This document shows positions 37,710 to 46,388 of a stretch of DNA of 64,000 bases, piece by piece (the stretch's first letter is position 1; each line of letters starts with the position of its first letter). The DNA comes from Bradyrhizobium sp. CCBAU 51765 (GTDB taxonomy: Bacteria; Pseudomonadota; Alphaproteobacteria; Rhizobiales; Xanthobacteraceae), in the NCBI RefSeq assembly GCF_015291725.1, contig NZ_CP030038.1:868001-932000 (forward strand), given 5' to 3'. The notes beneath the pieces were generated by a model that worked only from the letters and a program-made list of their open reading frames with translations, ran no database searches and was not told the origin of the DNA. A program made the position numbers and the translations under genes.

Positions 37710-38075
37710 GTGAGCGATTTCGACCAGATGGGAATTATCGTCGATTGGGTGGACGCCTGCCGGAAGGGCGACCTCACGGCGCTGCTCGACCTCTATGCCG
37801 ACGACGCCCAGCTCGAATGCATGTGCAACGGCACGCAGCGATATCAGGGACGGAGCGAGCTCGAAGCCTATTGGCAGCCGCGGCTCAGCGCCTTCTCGTC
37901 GGCAGGTTTCGGGCTGGAGGAAATCCATCCGACGCCCCACGGCGTCGATCTCGAATATTCCGTCGCCGGCGCGCTGCGCATTCAAGCTTCGTTTCGTTTC
38001 AACCCGGAAGGCAAGATCCGCAGCACGGTATGCGAGCCCGCGCGCCAGAACGCGCATGGCGGCTGCGTATGCTAG
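37710..38075 (+). CDS. Small NTF2-like family protein
   Basis: A 121-residue protein with the SnoaL/NTF2 pattern: an N-terminal helical pair (VDWVDACRKGDLTALLDLYADDAQLECMCNG), then strands (SELEAYWQPRL, GVDLEYSVAGALRIQASF). The start is GTG 37710, with a weak GCGGC upstream. Cysteines are unusually frequent for its size. The gene converges with the histidine kinase gene, whose stop is only 1 bp away. Function unknown. Confidence 0.7.
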   Translation: MSDFDQMGIIVDWVDACRKGDLTALLDLYADDAQLECMCNGTQRYQGRSELEAYWQPRLSAFSSAGFGLEEIHPTPHGVDLEYSVAGALRIQASFRFNPEGKIRSTVCEPARQNAHGGCVC

Positions 38076-38076
38076 T

Positions 38077-39417
38077 CTAGCCTGCTGACGGCGCGTCCCG
38101 CGTCGTTTCGACAGGAAGACGGCAGCGGACGTAAGTTCGCTCATCCACGCGCAACAGGGACAGCGATCCGCTGAGCGCGCGCACGCGCTCATGCATGCCG
38201 GTCAAGCCCCGGCCGAAGACGTTGCCCGCAGGAAAACCGCCGCCGTCGTCAGAGATCTCGATCGCGAGTGTCTCGCCGGCGACGGTCGCCCTTACATGGG
38301 CGTTGCTGGCGTTGGCATGGCGCAGCACGTTGGTCAGTGCCTCCTGGATCAGCCGATACACGGTTTGGGCCGCTGGCCCGTCGATCACGTTCAGATCGCC
38401 GTCGATCGTGTCGGTCAGGATGATGTGCGATGCCTGATTGCGAAAGGTCCGGAGCAGCGTATGCACGCTGGCCGAAAGGCCGAGTTCCTCGATATAGAGC
38501 GGCCGCAGCCGGTCGAGGATACGGCGATTGGTCTGCTGGAGCGCCTCGACCGATTGCAGTAGGCTCTGTGCGGAATTGCCGAAGTTTCCCGCCGGCGGCA
38601 CAGCCTCGACCAGCGCGATCGTACCGGCGCGGATGCTGAACAGGAGCGGTCCGAGTTCGTCGTGCAGTTCGCGGGCGAGATCGCGCCGCTCGTCGTCCTG
38701 GAGCGACACCAGCCGGTGCATCAGATCGCGATTGTCCTGGCTCAGTTGCGCCAGCGTTGCAGCCAGCGCATTCGCCTCTTCGCAGCCTTGCCGGATTTCC
38801 GGCGGACCCCGGACCGGAATCGGCCTGGCGTAATCGCCCCGTCGTATCCGCGTGAGACCTTGGCCGAGATCTTGCAAAGGACGCAGGACGGATCCCGCCA
38901 AGACATAGGCGATCGTGCCGGTAAGAACCATCAGCACGGCGACCAGGCTGGTGAGCGCGAGAAAGCCGATCCATTTCTCGAACAGATCGGCCGACATGTC
39001 CTGCAGGAATACGATATCGCCGATGCGTCTGCCGTCGATCGTCACCGGGGATGCCGCATCCATGTCGGGGGTGGCGAGAAGGTCGATGAACCATTGCGGC
39101 ACGCCATGCGGCTTGTGCAGGCCGTCCTTCGGTGACGGCGCGGGACCCGCATCCAAGGCGCGGAATTGGATATCGGAGGAGGTGTCCAAGGAATGGACAA
39201 AGGCCTCGAGCGTCCGCCGTGGATCGTCCGATGTGCGCAGCGTGTCGTTGAGCGCGGCGGCGATGGCCTCTGTCGAACGTCGTCTGGGCTCGTTCTCCGC
39301 TGCCAGTTGGTCCGCTGCGAATATATGGAGCAGCACGCCCGCCAGGATCAGCGCCGCCAGAAAGCTGGCGCCGAGCGGAAGAAACAGTTGCGTCCTGAAC
39401 GAAAGTCGTTGCCACAT
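38077..39417 (-). CDS. NarX/UhpB-type sensor histidine kinase
   Basis: A 446-residue inner-membrane kinase. TM1 is residues 11-34, a periplasmic sensor of about 115 residues lies between, and TM2 (about 149-177) leads into a HAMP linker. The phospho-accepting His252 is in DLARELHDELGPLLFSIRAG, the HisKA_3 type that pairs with LuxR-type regulators. The HATPase follows (QEALTNVLRHANASNAHV, DDGGGFPAGNVFGRGLTGM). ATG 39417 gives a normal N terminus. It is divergent from the cognate-looking regulator gene 39504-40148 across a dyad, so the pair probably forms one two-component system. The signal is unknown. Confidence 0.9.
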   Translation of the reverse strand: MWQRLSFRTQLFLPLGASFLAALILAGVLLHIFAADQLAAENEPRRRSTEAIAAALNDTLRTSDDPRRTLEAFVHSLDTSSDIQFRALDAGPAPSPKDGLHKPHGVPQWFIDLLATPDMDAASPVTIDGRRIGDIVFLQDMSADLFEKWIGFLALTSLVAVLMVLTGTIAYVLAGSVLRPLQDLGQGLTRIRRGDYARPIPVRGPPEIRQGCEEANALAATLAQLSQDNRDLMHRLVSLQDDERRDLARELHDELGPLLFSIRAGTIALVEAVPPAGNFGNSAQSLLQSVEALQQTNRRILDRLRPLYIEELGLSASVHTLLRTFRNQASHIILTDTIDGDLNVIDGPAAQTVYRLIQEALTNVLRHANASNAHVRATVAGETLAIEISDDGGGFPAGNVFGRGLTGMHERVRALSGSLSLLRVDERTYVRCRLPVETTRDAPSAG

Positions 39418-39438
39418 TAGGCCAATTCTAACGCGCAT

Positions 39439-39472
39439 CGGCGGGATTTACCCTTTCCATTTATTCCCGCCG
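39439..39472. promoter_or_regulatory. Dyad between kinase and regulator genes
   Basis: CGGCGGGA (39439-39446) and TCCCGCCG (39465-39472) are exact inverted copies 18 bp apart, in the 86-bp gap between the divergent kinase and response-regulator starts. Probably an autoregulatory site; the binding protein is inferred. Confidence 0.45.
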
Positions 39473-39503
39473 GTCTATGAGTCGAAAAACAAGAGAGTGC
39501 GCG

Positions 39504-40148
39504 ATGCAAGATACCGCCAAGCTGGCGACCAGGGTCCTGATCGTCGACGACCATCCGGTAGTGCTGTCCGGTTGCCGCACCCTGTTCGCGTCCGACCATT
39601 CAATTCGCATTGACGAGGCGAGCGACGCCAAATCCGGGCATCGCGCCTATGTCAGCAAGCGGCCCGACGTCACCGTGATCGACATCAGCCTGCCCGATGT
39701 CTCCGGCTTCGAGCTGATGCGACGCATCCGCAAGGACGATCCCGACGCCAAGATCATCATGTTCAGCATGAACGACGATCCGGCCTTTGTGGTGCGGGCC
39801 GTCGAGCTTGGAGCGCAGGGCTATGTCTCCAAGGGCGACGATCCAAGGATGCTGCTCAAAGCGGTGCGCAAGGTGGTCGCGGGAGACAATTTCATCTCGC
39901 CGCAGCTTGCGGAAGCCGTGACGTTTTCCGGTGCGGCGATCAAAGCCAATCCGGCCTCGCAGATGACGCCGCGGGAGCTTGAGATTCTGCGCCTGCTTGG
40001 ACGCGGCGACAAGATCGTCGAGGTCGCCGAGGCGCTCGGCATCTCTTACAAAACCGTGGCCAACACCACATCCCTGCTCAAGCAGAAGCTGGGCGCCAAG
40101 AACCACTCCGACCTGATCCGGATCGCAGTGGAAATCGGGATGAACTGA
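39504..40148 (+). CDS. LuxR/NarL-type response regulator
   Basis: A 214-residue regulator. The receiver domain is residues 9-125, with the acidic pair D15-D16, phospho-acceptor D60 (TVIDISLPD) and Lys in YVSKGD. The DNA-binding GerE domain is about 148-210 (MTPRELEILRLLGRGDKIVEVAEALGISYKTVANTTSLLKQKLG). ATG 39504 gives a standard N terminus; ATG 39477 is possible. It is divergent from the HisKA_3 kinase gene, the usual partner type. The regulon is unknown. Confidence 0.9.
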   Translation: MQDTAKLATRVLIVDDHPVVLSGCRTLFASDHSIRIDEASDAKSGHRAYVSKRPDVTVIDISLPDVSGFELMRRIRKDDPDAKIIMFSMNDDPAFVVRAVELGAQGYVSKGDDPRMLLKAVRKVVAGDNFISPQLAEAVTFSGAAIKANPASQMTPRELEILRLLGRGDKIVEVAEALGISYKTVANTTSLLKQKLGAKNHSDLIRIAVEIGMN

Positions 40149-40413
40149 CCTTCCGCCAGAGACCGAACCGGCTGCTCCAGGATGCAGCGGTTCGGTCGAC
40201 GGATCGACGCCGCCGTTGGCCGGGCAATGCATGGACAACGGGCCGACACCCATCCGCGGACACAATGGGCTGAGGCTGCATTCGTTCCTGCAGCGGACAA
40301 TCATTCGGGAAAAAGTCGCAGTTGGAAATAGACCCCGGCTGTACCGCGTCAGTCGGCGCCCGAAGCGTGGCGGGAAAAATAGGAACATTCTTCGGCCGGC
40401 ACGGTTTTGGCCC

Positions 40414-40549
40414 TTGACGATTTCGTGACAGCCGACGAAAGCTTGCCAGAACAGTTTTGACGGGCGGTGGCCCCGACGAAGCAAACCGGTCTGCACACAA
40501 CGACAGACCTTCCAAGAGAAGGGCTGCGGCAAACGCTGCAGCCCTTTTT
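40414..40549 (+). ncRNA. Candidate small RNA with terminator
   Basis: In the 549-bp gap between the response regulator and thrC there is a strong, isolated Rho-independent terminator: AAGGGCTGC (40519-40527) with GCAGCCCTT (40538-40546) and a TTTTT run (40545-40549). Upstream is a second hairpin, GGTCTG (40488-40493) with CAGACC (40504-40509). TTGACG sequences at 40414 and 40457 could be -35 elements. No reading frame of note ends at this terminator and it lies 370 bp after the regulator stop, so a small RNA is a fair explanation. A long 3' UTR is the alternative. No known family recognised. Confidence 0.4.
40519..40549 (+). terminator. Isolated strong terminator before thrC
   Basis: A 9-bp perfect stem (AAGGGCTGC/GCAGCCCTT), a 10-nt loop and five Ts. 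It probably ends a small RNA or the long 3' UTR of the response-regulator transcript. Confidence 0.82.
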
Positions 40550-40697
40550 CATTGGGCGACGCGAGGGGCCGGAAGCGGTTTCCTGATGCCGCAAAACAAT
40601 TTATGGTGGCCCAAAGCCTCTGGCTGTAATCAAGTAGTTTCGTAAGATCAAAGGCTTAAGGACCTGGCCTCGGTTCGGCCGGCCTTTGGAGGGCAGT

Positions 40698-42116
40698 TTG
40701 ACTCGTTATATCTCGACCCGGGGCGAGGCCCCCGAACTCGGCTTCTGTGACGTGATGCTGACCGGGCTTGCCCGCGACGGGGGCCTGTATGTGCCGGCGA
40801 CCTGGCCACAGCTCCCGTCCGAGACGATCGCCGGCTTCTTCGGCCGGCCCTATTGGGAGGTCGCGGTCGACCTGATTCGTCCCTTCGCCGGCGGTGAGAT
40901 TTCGGACGCCGAGCTTGGTCGTATGGCGAACGAGGCCTATGCCACCTTCCGCCATCCCGCGGTGGTGCCGCTGCGCCAGATGTCGCCGCACCAGTTCGTG
41001 CTGGAGCTGTTCCACGGCCCGACGCTCGCCTTCAAGGACGTCGCGATGCAGCTGATCTCTCGGCTGATGGACCATGTGCTCGCCAAGCGCGGCCAGCGCA
41101 CCACCATCGTGGTCGCCACCTCCGGCGATACCGGCGGCGCAGCGGTCGAAGCCTTTGCGGGACTCGAGAATGTCGATCTCATCGTGCTGTTTCCGCACGG
41201 CCGCATCTCCGAGGTGCAGCGGCGAATGATGACGTCGACGGGCGCGGCCAACGTCCATGCGCTCGCCGTCGAGGGCACCTTCGACGATTGCCAGGCGATC
41301 GTGAAGGGGATGTTCAACAACCATCGTTTCCGCGATGCGACCTCGCTGTCCGGCGTGAATTCCATCAACTGGGCGCGCATCGTCGCCCAGGTGGTCTACT
41401 ATTTCACCTCCGCCGTTGCCGTTGGGGCGCCGGCGCGCGCGGTCGATTTCGTCGTGCCGACAGGCAATTTCGGCGACATCTTCGCCGGCTACGTCGCCAA
41501 GCGCATGGGGCTGCCGGTGCGGACCCTGCGCATCGCCGCCAACGTCAACGACATCCTGGCACGGACGCTGAAGACCGGAATCTACGAGGTGCGCGAGGTG
41601 CACGCGACGGCGTCGCCGTCGATGGACATCCAGATCTCGTCCAATTTCGAGCGGCTGCTGTTCGAGGCGAGCCGGCGCGACGCAGCAGGCGTGCGCCGTC
41701 TGATGGAGTCGCTGAAGCAGTCCGGACGTTTCGTGCTGCCCGATGCGACGCTTGCCGCGATCCGAGAGGAGTTCGATGCAGGGCGCGCCGACGAGACCGA
41801 GACTGCGGCCGCGATCCGTGCTGCCTGGCGCGAAGCGGGCGAACTGGTCGATCCCCATACGGCCGTGGCGCTCGCTGTGGCGGACCGCGACACCACCGAC
41901 ACGAGGGTGCCGAGCATCGTGCTCTCCACCGCCCATCCGGCCAAATTCCCCGACGCCGTCGAGGCGGCCTGCGGCCAGCGGCCGCAATTGCCGGCCTGGC
42001 TGGATGGCTTGATGACCAAATCCGAACACATGAGGGTGATGAAGAACGATCAGGCCGAGGTCGAGCGGTTCGTGCTGTCGGTCAGCCGCGCCGCAAAGCA
42101 AGGAGTTGCCGGATGA
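40698..42116 (+). CDS. thrC: Threonine synthase
   Basis: Converts O-phosphohomoserine to threonine; PLP-dependent, cytoplasmic. The 472 residues match the long (fungal/proteobacterial) class. Visible blocks are the N-terminal YISTRGEAPELGFCDVMLTGLARDGGLYVP, the PLP-lysine motif GPTLAFKDVAMQ, the phosphate loop VATSGDTGGAA, and VPTGNFGDIFAGY. TTG 40698 is chosen as start because GGAGGG (40688-40693) lies 4 nt upstream and the protein then begins LTRYISTRG, as in relatives. The stop overlaps the next ATG by 4 bp (42113-42116), coupling it to the M16 peptidase gene. Confidence 0.95.
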   Translation: MTRYISTRGEAPELGFCDVMLTGLARDGGLYVPATWPQLPSETIAGFFGRPYWEVAVDLIRPFAGGEISDAELGRMANEAYATFRHPAVVPLRQMSPHQFVLELFHGPTLAFKDVAMQLISRLMDHVLAKRGQRTTIVVATSGDTGGAAVEAFAGLENVDLIVLFPHGRISEVQRRMMTSTGAANVHALAVEGTFDDCQAIVKGMFNNHRFRDATSLSGVNSINWARIVAQVVYYFTSAVAVGAPARAVDFVVPTGNFGDIFAGYVAKRMGLPVRTLRIAANVNDILARTLKTGIYEVREVHATASPSMDIQISSNFERLLFEASRRDAAGVRRLMESLKQSGRFVLPDATLAAIREEFDAGRADETETAAAIRAAWREAGELVDPHTAVALAVADRDTTDTRVPSIVLSTAHPAKFPDAVEAACGQRPQLPAWLDGLMTKSEHMRVMKNDQAEVERFVLSVSRAAKQGVAG

Positions 42117-43402
42117 GCGTCGAGATGACCAAACTTGCCTCCGGCCTGACCGTCGTCACCGACGAGATGCCCCATCTCGAGACTGCGGCGCTCGGCGTCT
42201 GGGCCGGCGTCGGCGGACGCGACGAGAAGCCGAACGAGCATGGCATCTCGCACCTGCTCGAGCACATGGCGTTCAAGGGCACGACCAAGCGCTCCTCGCG
42301 CGAGATCGTCGAGGAGATCGAGGCGGTCGGCGGCGACCTCAATGCCGGCACCTCGACCGAGACCACGTCCTACTACGCGCGGGTGCTGAAGGCCGACGTG
42401 CCGCTCGCGCTCGACGTGCTCGCCGACATCCTCGCCAATCCCGCCTTCGAGCCCGACGAGCTGGAGCGCGAGAAGAACGTGATCGTACAGGAGATCGGTG
42501 CCGCGCAGGACACGCCCGACGATGTCGTGTTCGAGCATCTGAACGAGCTCTGCTATCCTGACCAGCCGATGGGCCGCTCCCTGCTCGGCACGGCCAAGAC
42601 GCTACGCGCCTTCAACCGCGACATGCTGCGCGGCTACCTCTCGACGCATTATCGCGGGCCCGACATGGTGGTGGCGGCGGCCGGCGCGGTCGATCACAGC
42701 CAGGTCGTCGCCGAGGTCGAGAGACGCTTTGCCAGCTTCGAGGGGACGCCGGGGCCGAAACCGCAGACCGCTCAGTTCGGCAAGGGCGGCACCAAGGTGG
42801 TGCATCGCGAGCTCGAGCAGGCGCATCTGACGCTGGCGCTGGAAGGCGTGCCGCAGAGCGACCCGTCGCTGTTCTCGCTCCAGGTCTTCACCAACATCCT
42901 CGGCGGCGGAATGTCGTCGCGCCTGTTCCAGGAGGTGCGCGAGAAGCGCGGCCTCTGCTACTCCATCTACACCTTCCACGCGCCTTATTCCGACACCGGC
43001 TTCTTCGGCCTCTATACCGGCACCGACCCGGCCGACGCGCCGGAGATGATGGAGGTCGTGGTCGACATCATGAATGATTCGGTGGAGACGCTGACCGAGG
43101 CCGAGATCGCCCGGGCCAAGGCGCAGATGAAGGCGGGCCTGCTGATGGCCCTGGAGAGCTGCTCCTCCCGTGCCGAGCAGCTTGCCCGGCATGTGCTCGC
43201 CTATGGGCGGCCGCAGACGGCGCAGGAACTGGTCGCCCGGATCGATGCCGTCAGCATCGAATCGACGAGGGACGCGGCGCGTGCACTGCTGTCGCGGAGC
43301 CGGCCCGCCGTTGTCGCATTGGGCAGTGGCAGGGGTCTGGACACGGCCGTATCTTTTGCGGAAGGATTGACCCGGGCGCGCGCCAAGGCGCGGCTGCACT
43401 AG
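42113..43402 (+). CDS. M16-family zinc metallopeptidase (processing-peptidase-like)
   Basis: A 429-residue protein of the pitrilysin/mitochondrial processing peptidase family. The inverted zinc motif HxxEH is H47-L-L-E50-H51 (GISHLLEHMAFKGT), and the distal ligand region lies in LEREKNVIVQEIGAAQDTP. The C-terminal half holds NILGGGMSSRLFQEVREKRGLCYSI, the second-domain signature. It therefore looks catalytically complete. In alphaproteobacteria this gene commonly follows thrC, as here with a 4-bp overlap. Its physiological substrate is unclear, perhaps short peptides or presequences. Confidence 0.93.
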   Translation: MSVEMTKLASGLTVVTDEMPHLETAALGVWAGVGGRDEKPNEHGISHLLEHMAFKGTTKRSSREIVEEIEAVGGDLNAGTSTETTSYYARVLKADVPLALDVLADILANPAFEPDELEREKNVIVQEIGAAQDTPDDVVFEHLNELCYPDQPMGRSLLGTAKTLRAFNRDMLRGYLSTHYRGPDMVVAAAGAVDHSQVVAEVERRFASFEGTPGPKPQTAQFGKGGTKVVHRELEQAHLTLALEGVPQSDPSLFSLQVFTNILGGGMSSRLFQEVREKRGLCYSIYTFHAPYSDTGFFGLYTGTDPADAPEMMEVVVDIMNDSVETLTEAEIARAKAQMKAGLLMALESCSSRAEQLARHVLAYGRPQTAQELVARIDAVSIESTRDAARALLSRSRPAVVALGSGRGLDTAVSFAEGLTRARAKARLH

Positions 43403-43439
43403 GAGCTGTGCTAGGGAGCCCACCCCGGAAAGCATCACC

Positions 43440-44027
43440 ATGGCCCTCTTTCGCCTGCCATCCAGTGGACCCGCCACCCTCGCCCCGCGCGGCAACGGGC
43501 TGCTGCTGCGCGCGCCGCAAATGTCGGACTTCCTGCAATGGGCTCATTTGCGCGAAACCAGCCGCGACTACCTCACGCCCTGGGAGCCGATCTGGCCGTC
43601 CGACGATCTCACCCGGTCCGGCTTCCGGCGGCGCCTGCGCCGCTATTCCGAGGACATTGCCGCGGACCGCTCCTATCCCTTCCTGATCTTCCGTGAGCTC
43701 GACGGCGCCCTGGTCGGCGGCATTACGCTTGCCAACGTCCGGCGCGGCATCGTGCAGGCCGGCACCATCGGCTATTGGGTTGGCCAGCCTCATGCGCATC
43801 GCGGCTACATGACGGCCGCGCTGCGGGTGCTGCTGCCGACGCTGTTCGGCGAGCTCAATCTGCACCGGGTCGAGGCCGCCTGCATCCCCACCAATGCGCC
43901 GTCGATCCGGGTGCTGGAGAAGTGCGGCTTCTCGCGTGAGGGCCTGGCGCGCCGTTATCTCTGCATCAACGGGGTCTGGCAGGACCACCTGCTGTTCGGC
44001 CTCCTGCACGAGGATTTCCGCGGCTGA
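43440..44027 (+). CDS. GNAT N-acetyltransferase, RimJ-like
   Basis: A 195-residue acetyl-CoA-dependent acyltransferase of the RimJ/RimL type. The acetyl-CoA-binding loop is WVGQPHAHRGYMTAALRVLL (Q/RxxGxG/A-like). The C-terminal NAPSIRVLEKCGFSREGLARRYLCINGVWQDHLLFGLL is characteristic of the subgroup that acetylates ribosomal proteins or free amines. It starts 38 bp after the M16 gene on the same strand, probably the third gene of the thrC operon. The substrate is unknown. Confidence 0.9.
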   Translation: MALFRLPSSGPATLAPRGNGLLLRAPQMSDFLQWAHLRETSRDYLTPWEPIWPSDDLTRSGFRRRLRRYSEDIAADRSYPFLIFRELDGALVGGITLANVRRGIVQAGTIGYWVGQPHAHRGYMTAALRVLLPTLFGELNLHRVEAACIPTNAPSIRVLEKCGFSREGLARRYLCINGVWQDHLLFGLLHEDFRG

Positions 44028-44160
44028 GCCGCCATCCCGTGAGGGCAAGGTCTCCCTGCTTGCCACCTTTTTGCTGCCTTGGGTTCGCCGATTTTGACGA
44101 TATAACGGCGCGGACCGGCCGGTGGTTGGGTCCGGATATTGTGATGGAGTATGGGTGTCG

Positions 44161-44811
44161 ATGGTGAAGGAGCTTCGGTCATCGCGGAGGGCGTTGCGGC
44201 GGGGGACAGCGGTCGCGTTGGCGCTGTCGATTGCGCTCGTGTGCGCCTCGCCGGTGGCGGCCCAATCCTTGAGCGACCGCTTCAAGAGCCTGTTTGGCGG
44301 CAAATCGGACGAGCCGGCGCAGCCCAATCCGGCGCCCGCGCCCGGCCAGCCGGCCGACGACGAGCTCGATTGCCCGCAGGTCACCGTGCGCGCCGGCGCC
44401 TCTACCTATGCCGTCGGTGCGAACGGCAAGCAGGCCGTCGGTAACGACATCCGCTTCCAGGCCACGATCACCAAAATGGCGCGCGAATGCGCCCGGAGCG
44501 GTGGCGACATCACCGCCCGGATCGGAATCCAGGGCCGGGTCATCGCGGGTCCCGCCGGTGCGCCTGCTACGGTCGACGTCCCATTGCGCATCGCGGTGGT
44601 GCACGGCGGCATCGGTGAGAAGGTGATCGCCTCGAAGGCCTACCGGACCACGGTCGCGATGTCGGAGGGCGGCAGCGTGCCCTTCACCTTTGTCGCCGAG
44701 GATCTGAGCTATCCGGTGCCCTCGGCCAAGGATGCCGATTCCTACATCTTCTATGTCGGCTTCGACCCGCAGGCGCTCGCGCCCGAGCCGAAGGCGCGGA
44801 AGAAGAAGTAG
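44161..44811 (+). CDS. Exported protein of unknown function
   Basis: A 216-residue protein with a signal peptide (VKELRSSRRALRRG, then TAVALALSIALVCASPVAA|Q). A short proline-rich linker follows (PAQPNPAPAPGQP). The mature domain is beta-rich and contains two cysteines (ELDCPQVTVRAGAS and AREC). No family is firmly recognised; a lipid-binding or cell-envelope role is possible but unproven. ATG 44161 is preferred because it opens the signal peptide. The C terminus is basic (KARKKK). It ends before the bidirectional terminator at 44931. Confidence 0.75.
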   Translation: MVKELRSSRRALRRGTAVALALSIALVCASPVAAQSLSDRFKSLFGGKSDEPAQPNPAPAPGQPADDELDCPQVTVRAGASTYAVGANGKQAVGNDIRFQATITKMARECARSGGDITARIGIQGRVIAGPAGAPATVDVPLRIAVVHGGIGEKVIASKAYRTTVAMSEGGSVPFTFVAEDLSYPVPSAKDADSYIFYVGFDPQALAPEPKARKKK

Positions 44812-44930
44812 GGTGAGGCTTCGTGCCCCTGCGGAGCCGGGGCTCACGCCGCGGCATAACTGGGTCCCGGCTCAGCGTCGCGTCATTGCATGCCGCGCCG
44901 CGTCCGGGACACGAGGTCGTTCAGACAACA

Positions 44931-44961
44931 AAAAAGCCGGCGCTCATCGCGCCGGCTTTTT
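44931..44961. terminator. Bidirectional terminator between the unknown gene and atpF
   Basis: A perfect 13-bp stem AAAAAGCCGGCGC (44931-44943) with GCGCCGGCTTTTT (44949-44961) and a 5-nt loop. A-run and T-run flank both sides, so it can end the plus-strand gene at 44811 and the minus-strand atp operon. Confidence 0.95.
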
Positions 44962-44981
44962 GATTGATGAGAGCGCACCCC

Positions 44982-45467
44982 TCAGTTCAGCTTCTGCCTG
45001 ACTTCGTTGATGCCCTTGGCGAGCAGGTCGTCGGCGACCTGGCCTCTGACCGACTGCGACAGAATCGTGGAAGCGGCTTGGACGGCGGCTTCCGCGGCTG
45101 CGGCGCGGACGTCGGCCAGCGCCTGGGCCTCGGCGAGCGCGATCTTGCTCTCCGCGGTCTTGGTCCGGCGGGCGACGAAGTCTTCCATCTTCGCCTTGGC
45201 CTCGGTCCCGATGCGCTCGGCCTCGGCCCTGGCGTTGGCGATGATGTCGGCAGCCTCGCGCTCGGCCGTGGCACTGCGCGACTTGTAGTCGGCGAGCACC
45301 TTCGCCGCCTCCTGCTTGAGGCGCGCGGCGTCGTCGAGCTCGGCCTTGATGCGTTCGGCGCGATGATCCAGCGCCGTCATCGCCGTCTTGAAGACCCCGA
45401 GATAGCCGAACACGACCATCAGGATCACGAAGGCGACGGCGACCCAAAATTCAGGTTCGAAGAACAT
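44982..45467 (-). CDS. atpF: ATP synthase Fo subunit b
   Basis: Peripheral stalk subunit of F1Fo ATP synthase, anchoring F1 to Fo. The 161 residues start with a membrane helix ([21 protein letters not shown]) and continue as a long, charged helix rich in Ala, Glu, Lys and Arg, typical of the b dimer. It is the last of the five Fo-cluster genes (atpI-B-E-G-F), 5 bp after atpG (b'). The F1 genes are not in this window, as expected for alphaproteobacteria that encode Fo and F1 separately. Confidence 0.93.
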   Translation of the reverse strand: MFFEPEFWVAVAFVILMVVFGYLGVFKTAMTALDHRAERIKAELDDAARLKQEAAKVLADYKSRSATAEREAADIIANARAEAERIGTEAKAKMEDFVARRTKTAESKIALAEAQALADVRAAAAEAAVQAASTILSQSVRGQVADDLLAKGINEVRQKLN

Positions 45468-45472
45468 CTCGA

Positions 45473-46039
45473 CTAACCCTTCAAGGACGCATCGACCGCG
45501 GCATTGACCGACGCGGCGTCCGGAACGACGCCGGTGAGCTGTCGCACGATCTGACCTGCCGCATCGGCCGCGATGCCGCGGACGTTGCTCATGGCGGCGG
45601 CGCGGGTCGAGGCGATGGTCTTCTCCGCCCCGGCGAGCTTGGCTGCCAATTGTTCTTCCAGCGCCTTGCGTTCGGCTTCCGCCTGCGCATTCGCCTTGTC
45701 GCGGGATTCGTTGCCGATTGCCTGCGCCCGCGTGCGCGCCGAAGCGAGCTCGCTTTCATAGGCCTTCAGCGCTGCGTCGGACTGGTCCTTCAGCTTCTGC
45801 GCTTCGGCGAGGTCGCCCTCGATCTTGTTCTGACGCGCCTCGATCGCACCGCCGATGCGCGGCAGGGCGAGCTTGGACACGATCACGTAAAGCAGGACGA
45901 AGAAGATCGCGAGCGACACCAGCTGTGAAGCGAAGCTGCTGCTCTCGAACGGCGGAAAACCGCCACCGTGGTGACCACCGTCAGCCTCGGTGTGAGCGCC
46001 CGCCGCCGGACCTTTCGCGCCGCCATGACTCTCAGCCAT
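45473..46039 (-). CDS. atpG: ATP synthase Fo subunit b'
   Basis: The second, divergent b-type stalk subunit of photosynthetic and related alphaproteobacteria; b and b' form a heterodimer. The 188 residues have an unusual Gly/His-rich N terminus ([10 protein letters not shown]...[12 protein letters not shown]), one helix ([18 protein letters not shown]), then a long coiled coil ([21 protein letters not shown]). The symbol atpG is used for b' in many Bradyrhizobium annotations; elsewhere atpG means the gamma subunit. It lies between atpE and atpF on the minus strand. Confidence 0.92.
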   Translation of the reverse strand: MAESHGGAKGPAAGAHTEADGGHHGGGFPPFESSSFASQLVSLAIFFVLLYVIVSKLALPRIGGAIEARQNKIEGDLAEAQKLKDQSDAALKAYESELASARTRAQAIGNESRDKANAQAEAERKALEEQLAAKLAGAEKTIASTRAAAMSNVRGIAADAAGQIVRQLTGVVPDAASVNAAVDASLKG

Positions 46040-46104
46040 GGAGTTCTCCTGTTGCAGTCACACGCGCCGTTCCAAGGACTGGAACGGCGCGAAAAACGTC
46101 GTCC

Positions 46105-46335
46105 TCAGAGCGGAACGAACAGCAGCAACAGCGCGATCAGCAGCGAGAAGATGCCGAGCGCTTCGGTCACGGCGAAGCCGAAGATCAGGTTGCCGAACTG
46201 GCCCTGAGCGGCCGACGGGTTGCGCACGGCTGCGGCGAGGTAGTTGCCGAAGATCACGCCCACGCCGACGCCCGCACCGCCCATGCCGATGCACGCGATG
46301 CCCGCGCCGATAAGTTTTGCTGCTGCCGGATCCAT
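46105..46335 (-). CDS. atpE: ATP synthase Fo subunit c
   Basis: Forms the proton-driven rotor ring of Fo. The 76 residues are two membrane helices joined by the polar loop [10 protein letters not shown]. The first helix is glycine-rich ([20 protein letters not shown]), and the second carries the proton-binding Glu in [23 protein letters not shown] 46335 is chosen because AAGGAG lies about 7 nt upstream and the protein then starts [10 protein letters not shown], as in relatives. It sits 53 bp after atpB. Confidence 0.96.
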   Translation of the reverse strand: MDPAAAKLIGAGIACIGMGGAGVGVGVIFGNYLAAAVRNPSAAQGQFGNLIFGFAVTEALGIFSLLIALLLLFVPL

Positions 46336-46388
46336 TTTAGACTCCTTGGAAGAAAGATGGGGTTGTGGGTGGAAATTCCCCGGACCGC

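Noticed and set aside
40149..40400. Short frames between the response regulator and the terminator as genes
   Set aside because: No ribosome site, signal or family pattern; the frames on both strands overlap each other.
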